From an uncultured Bacteroidota bacterium (lineage in GTDB: Bacteria > Bacteroidota > Bacteroidia > UKL13-3), in NCBI GenBank assembly GCA_903888395.1, contig CAISTO010000460.1, positions 1-6,379 of the forward strand: DNA of 6,379 nucleotides, written 5' to 3'. Below are positions 5,384-6,379 of this stretch, in pieces; position 1 is the first letter of the stretch; each line of letters begins with the position of its first letter. The notes beneath the pieces are model-generated. The model did no database searches. It had not been told where the DNA came from and worked only from the letters and a program-made list of their open reading frames with translations. A program made the translations under genes and the position numbers.

Positions 5384-6379
5384 ATGAATAACTATTCTAT
5401 CGAAAATATTGCTTCAATTATCAATGGAACCATGCTTTTAAAAAGCAATGGAAATGATAAAATTGCGCATTTACTTTTTGATACTCGTAAAATAATTTTT
5501 GCAGAAACAAGTTTGTTTTTTGCTTTAAAAAGCAATAAAAATAACGGACATAAATACCTGAACGATGCCTATGGTGCAGGTATTAGAAACTTTATTGTTA
5601 GTGAAACAATGGATGTTTCTTTTTTTGCAAATGCAAATATTATATTGGTTGAAAACACACAAATTGCATTACAAAAATTAAGTACACATCACCGTAATTT
5701 ATTTCATATTCCTGTAATTGGAATTACTGGTAGCAATGGAAAAACAATTGTAAAAGAATGGCTTTATCAATTGCTGAATCATCAGGTAAACATTTGTAAA
5801 AACCCTAAAAGTTATAACTCGCAAGTAGGAGTTCCATTAAGTGTTTGGCAATTAAATAATCAACATCAATTAGGGATTTTTGAAGCTGGAATTTCGGAAC
5901 CGAACGAAATGCAAACGCTTGCTCAAATCATTCATCCAAGCATTGGTTTGTTTAATTATTTGGGACATGCGCACAGCGAAGGTTTTGCCAACGATAATGA
6001 TAAGTTAAATGAAAAATTGCAGTTGTTTACAAATGTAAAAGAGTTGATTTATTGCGCTGATCAAAGTGAAGTTAAAAATGCCATTGACCATTTTGCTTCG
6101 CAACATTCAATCAATTTGTTTTCGTGGAGTAAACAAGGTGAAAAGTCACATTTCCAATTTAATGTTAGCGTTCAAAACAACTTTAGTGAAATTACATATA
6201 ATCATTACAAAATAGTTATTCCATTTACCGATGAAGCCAGTATTTGGAATGCTTGTAGCTGTTTGGCATTGGTATTAATGGTGCATGATTTACAATTGTT
6301 TATATTTAATTTAGAAACAGTTTTAGCACAATTTAAAAACCTGCAAGCAGTTGAAATGCGCTTACAATTAAAAGAAGCC
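5384..6379 (+). CDS. MurF (UDP-MurNAc-tripeptide:D-Ala-D-Ala ligase), probably the N-terminal part of a MurF-alanine racemase fusion; 3' end outside window
   Basis: The 332 visible residues form the MurF ligase that adds D-Ala-D-Ala to the UDP-MurNAc-tripeptide in the cytoplasm, with ATP, in peptidoglycan precursor synthesis. Residues 1-105 are the substrate-binding domain (DTRK at 33-36, LFFALK, GHKYL). The ATPase domain has the P-loop GITGSNGKT (113-121, Lys120), YNSQVGVPLSV (144-154), the metal-binding acidic residue Glu167 (FEAGISEP), and GHAHSEGF with His197. Lys211 (NEKLQLF) is the likely carbamylated lysine. Several details, including GKTIVKEW, NPKSYNSQVGVP, FTDEASIWNA and EMRLQLKE, match from memory the Bacteroidota bifunctional MurF/alanine racemase rather than stand-alone MurF. 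The racemase half, with its PLP lysine, would lie beyond 6379. The ATG at 5384 is the first after the YffB-like stop, 24 bp upstream, which is in the same frame. MurF is certain; the fusion is an inference. Confidence 0.93.
   Translation, partial: MNNYSIENIASIINGTMLLKSNGNDKIAHLLFDTRKIIFAETSLFFALKSNKNNGHKYLNDAYGAGIRNFIVSETMDVSFFANANIILVENTQIALQKLSTHHRNLFHIPVIGITGSNGKTIVKEWLYQLLNHQVNICKNPKSYNSQVGVPLSVWQLNNQHQLGIFEAGISEPNEMQTLAQIIHPSIGLFNYLGHAHSEGFANDNDKLNEKLQLFTNVKELIYCADQSEVKNAIDHFASQHSINLFSWSKQGEKSHFQFNVSVQNNFSEITYNHYKIVIPFTDEASIWNACSCLALVLMVHDLQLFIFNLETVLAQFKNLQAVEMRLQLKEA

Noticed and set aside
272..6379. Defence, toxin-antitoxin, phage or other novel multi-gene system
   Set aside because: Every gene except the small lipoprotein belongs to a familiar housekeeping or secreted-enzyme family, and the order gives no sign of a mobile or defence locus.

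Overview
The window looks like chromosomal DNA from a low-GC member of the Bacteroidota. It carries a subtilisin-type protease of a form familiar from that phylum, with an apparent type IX secretion (T9SS) C-terminal signal. It also has a MurF whose motifs match the Bacteroidota MurF-alanine racemase fusion family. Start codons sit in A-rich leaders without Shine-Dalgarno sequences, as is usual for the phylum. The genus cannot be told from the sequence.

Layout, left to right. Positions 1-224 hold a GC-rich double-hairpin repeat at 51-bp spacing, with two alternating spacers that make a 102-bp higher-order tandem; it runs off the left edge. Next come two minus-strand genes: an exported S8 serine protease (272-1912) and, upstream of it, a beta-CASP metallo-beta-lactamase RNA nuclease (1994-3394). 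A 205-bp divergent intergenic region (3395-3599) separates these from the plus-strand genes. The plus-strand genes are a uridine phosphorylase-like nucleoside phosphorylase (3600-4454), a 159-bp repeat-bearing gap, a small Cys-containing lipoprotein (4614-5018), a YffB/ArsC-family thioredoxin-fold protein overlapping it by 4 bp (5015-5359), and a MurF that runs off the right edge (5384-6379).

The lipoprotein, YffB-like protein and MurF are packed tightly (4-bp overlap, then a 24-bp gap) and are probably one transcription unit. The two minus-strand genes are 81 bp apart and may or may not be cotranscribed. The contents are mostly housekeeping: RNA turnover, pyrimidine salvage and peptidoglycan precursor synthesis, plus one secreted protease. 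I found no defence system, transposase, CRISPR array, tRNA or rRNA. The least explained parts are the repeat array at the left end, the short dispersed repeats at 241-259 and 4531-4597, and the uncharacterised lipoprotein coupled to the YffB-like gene.
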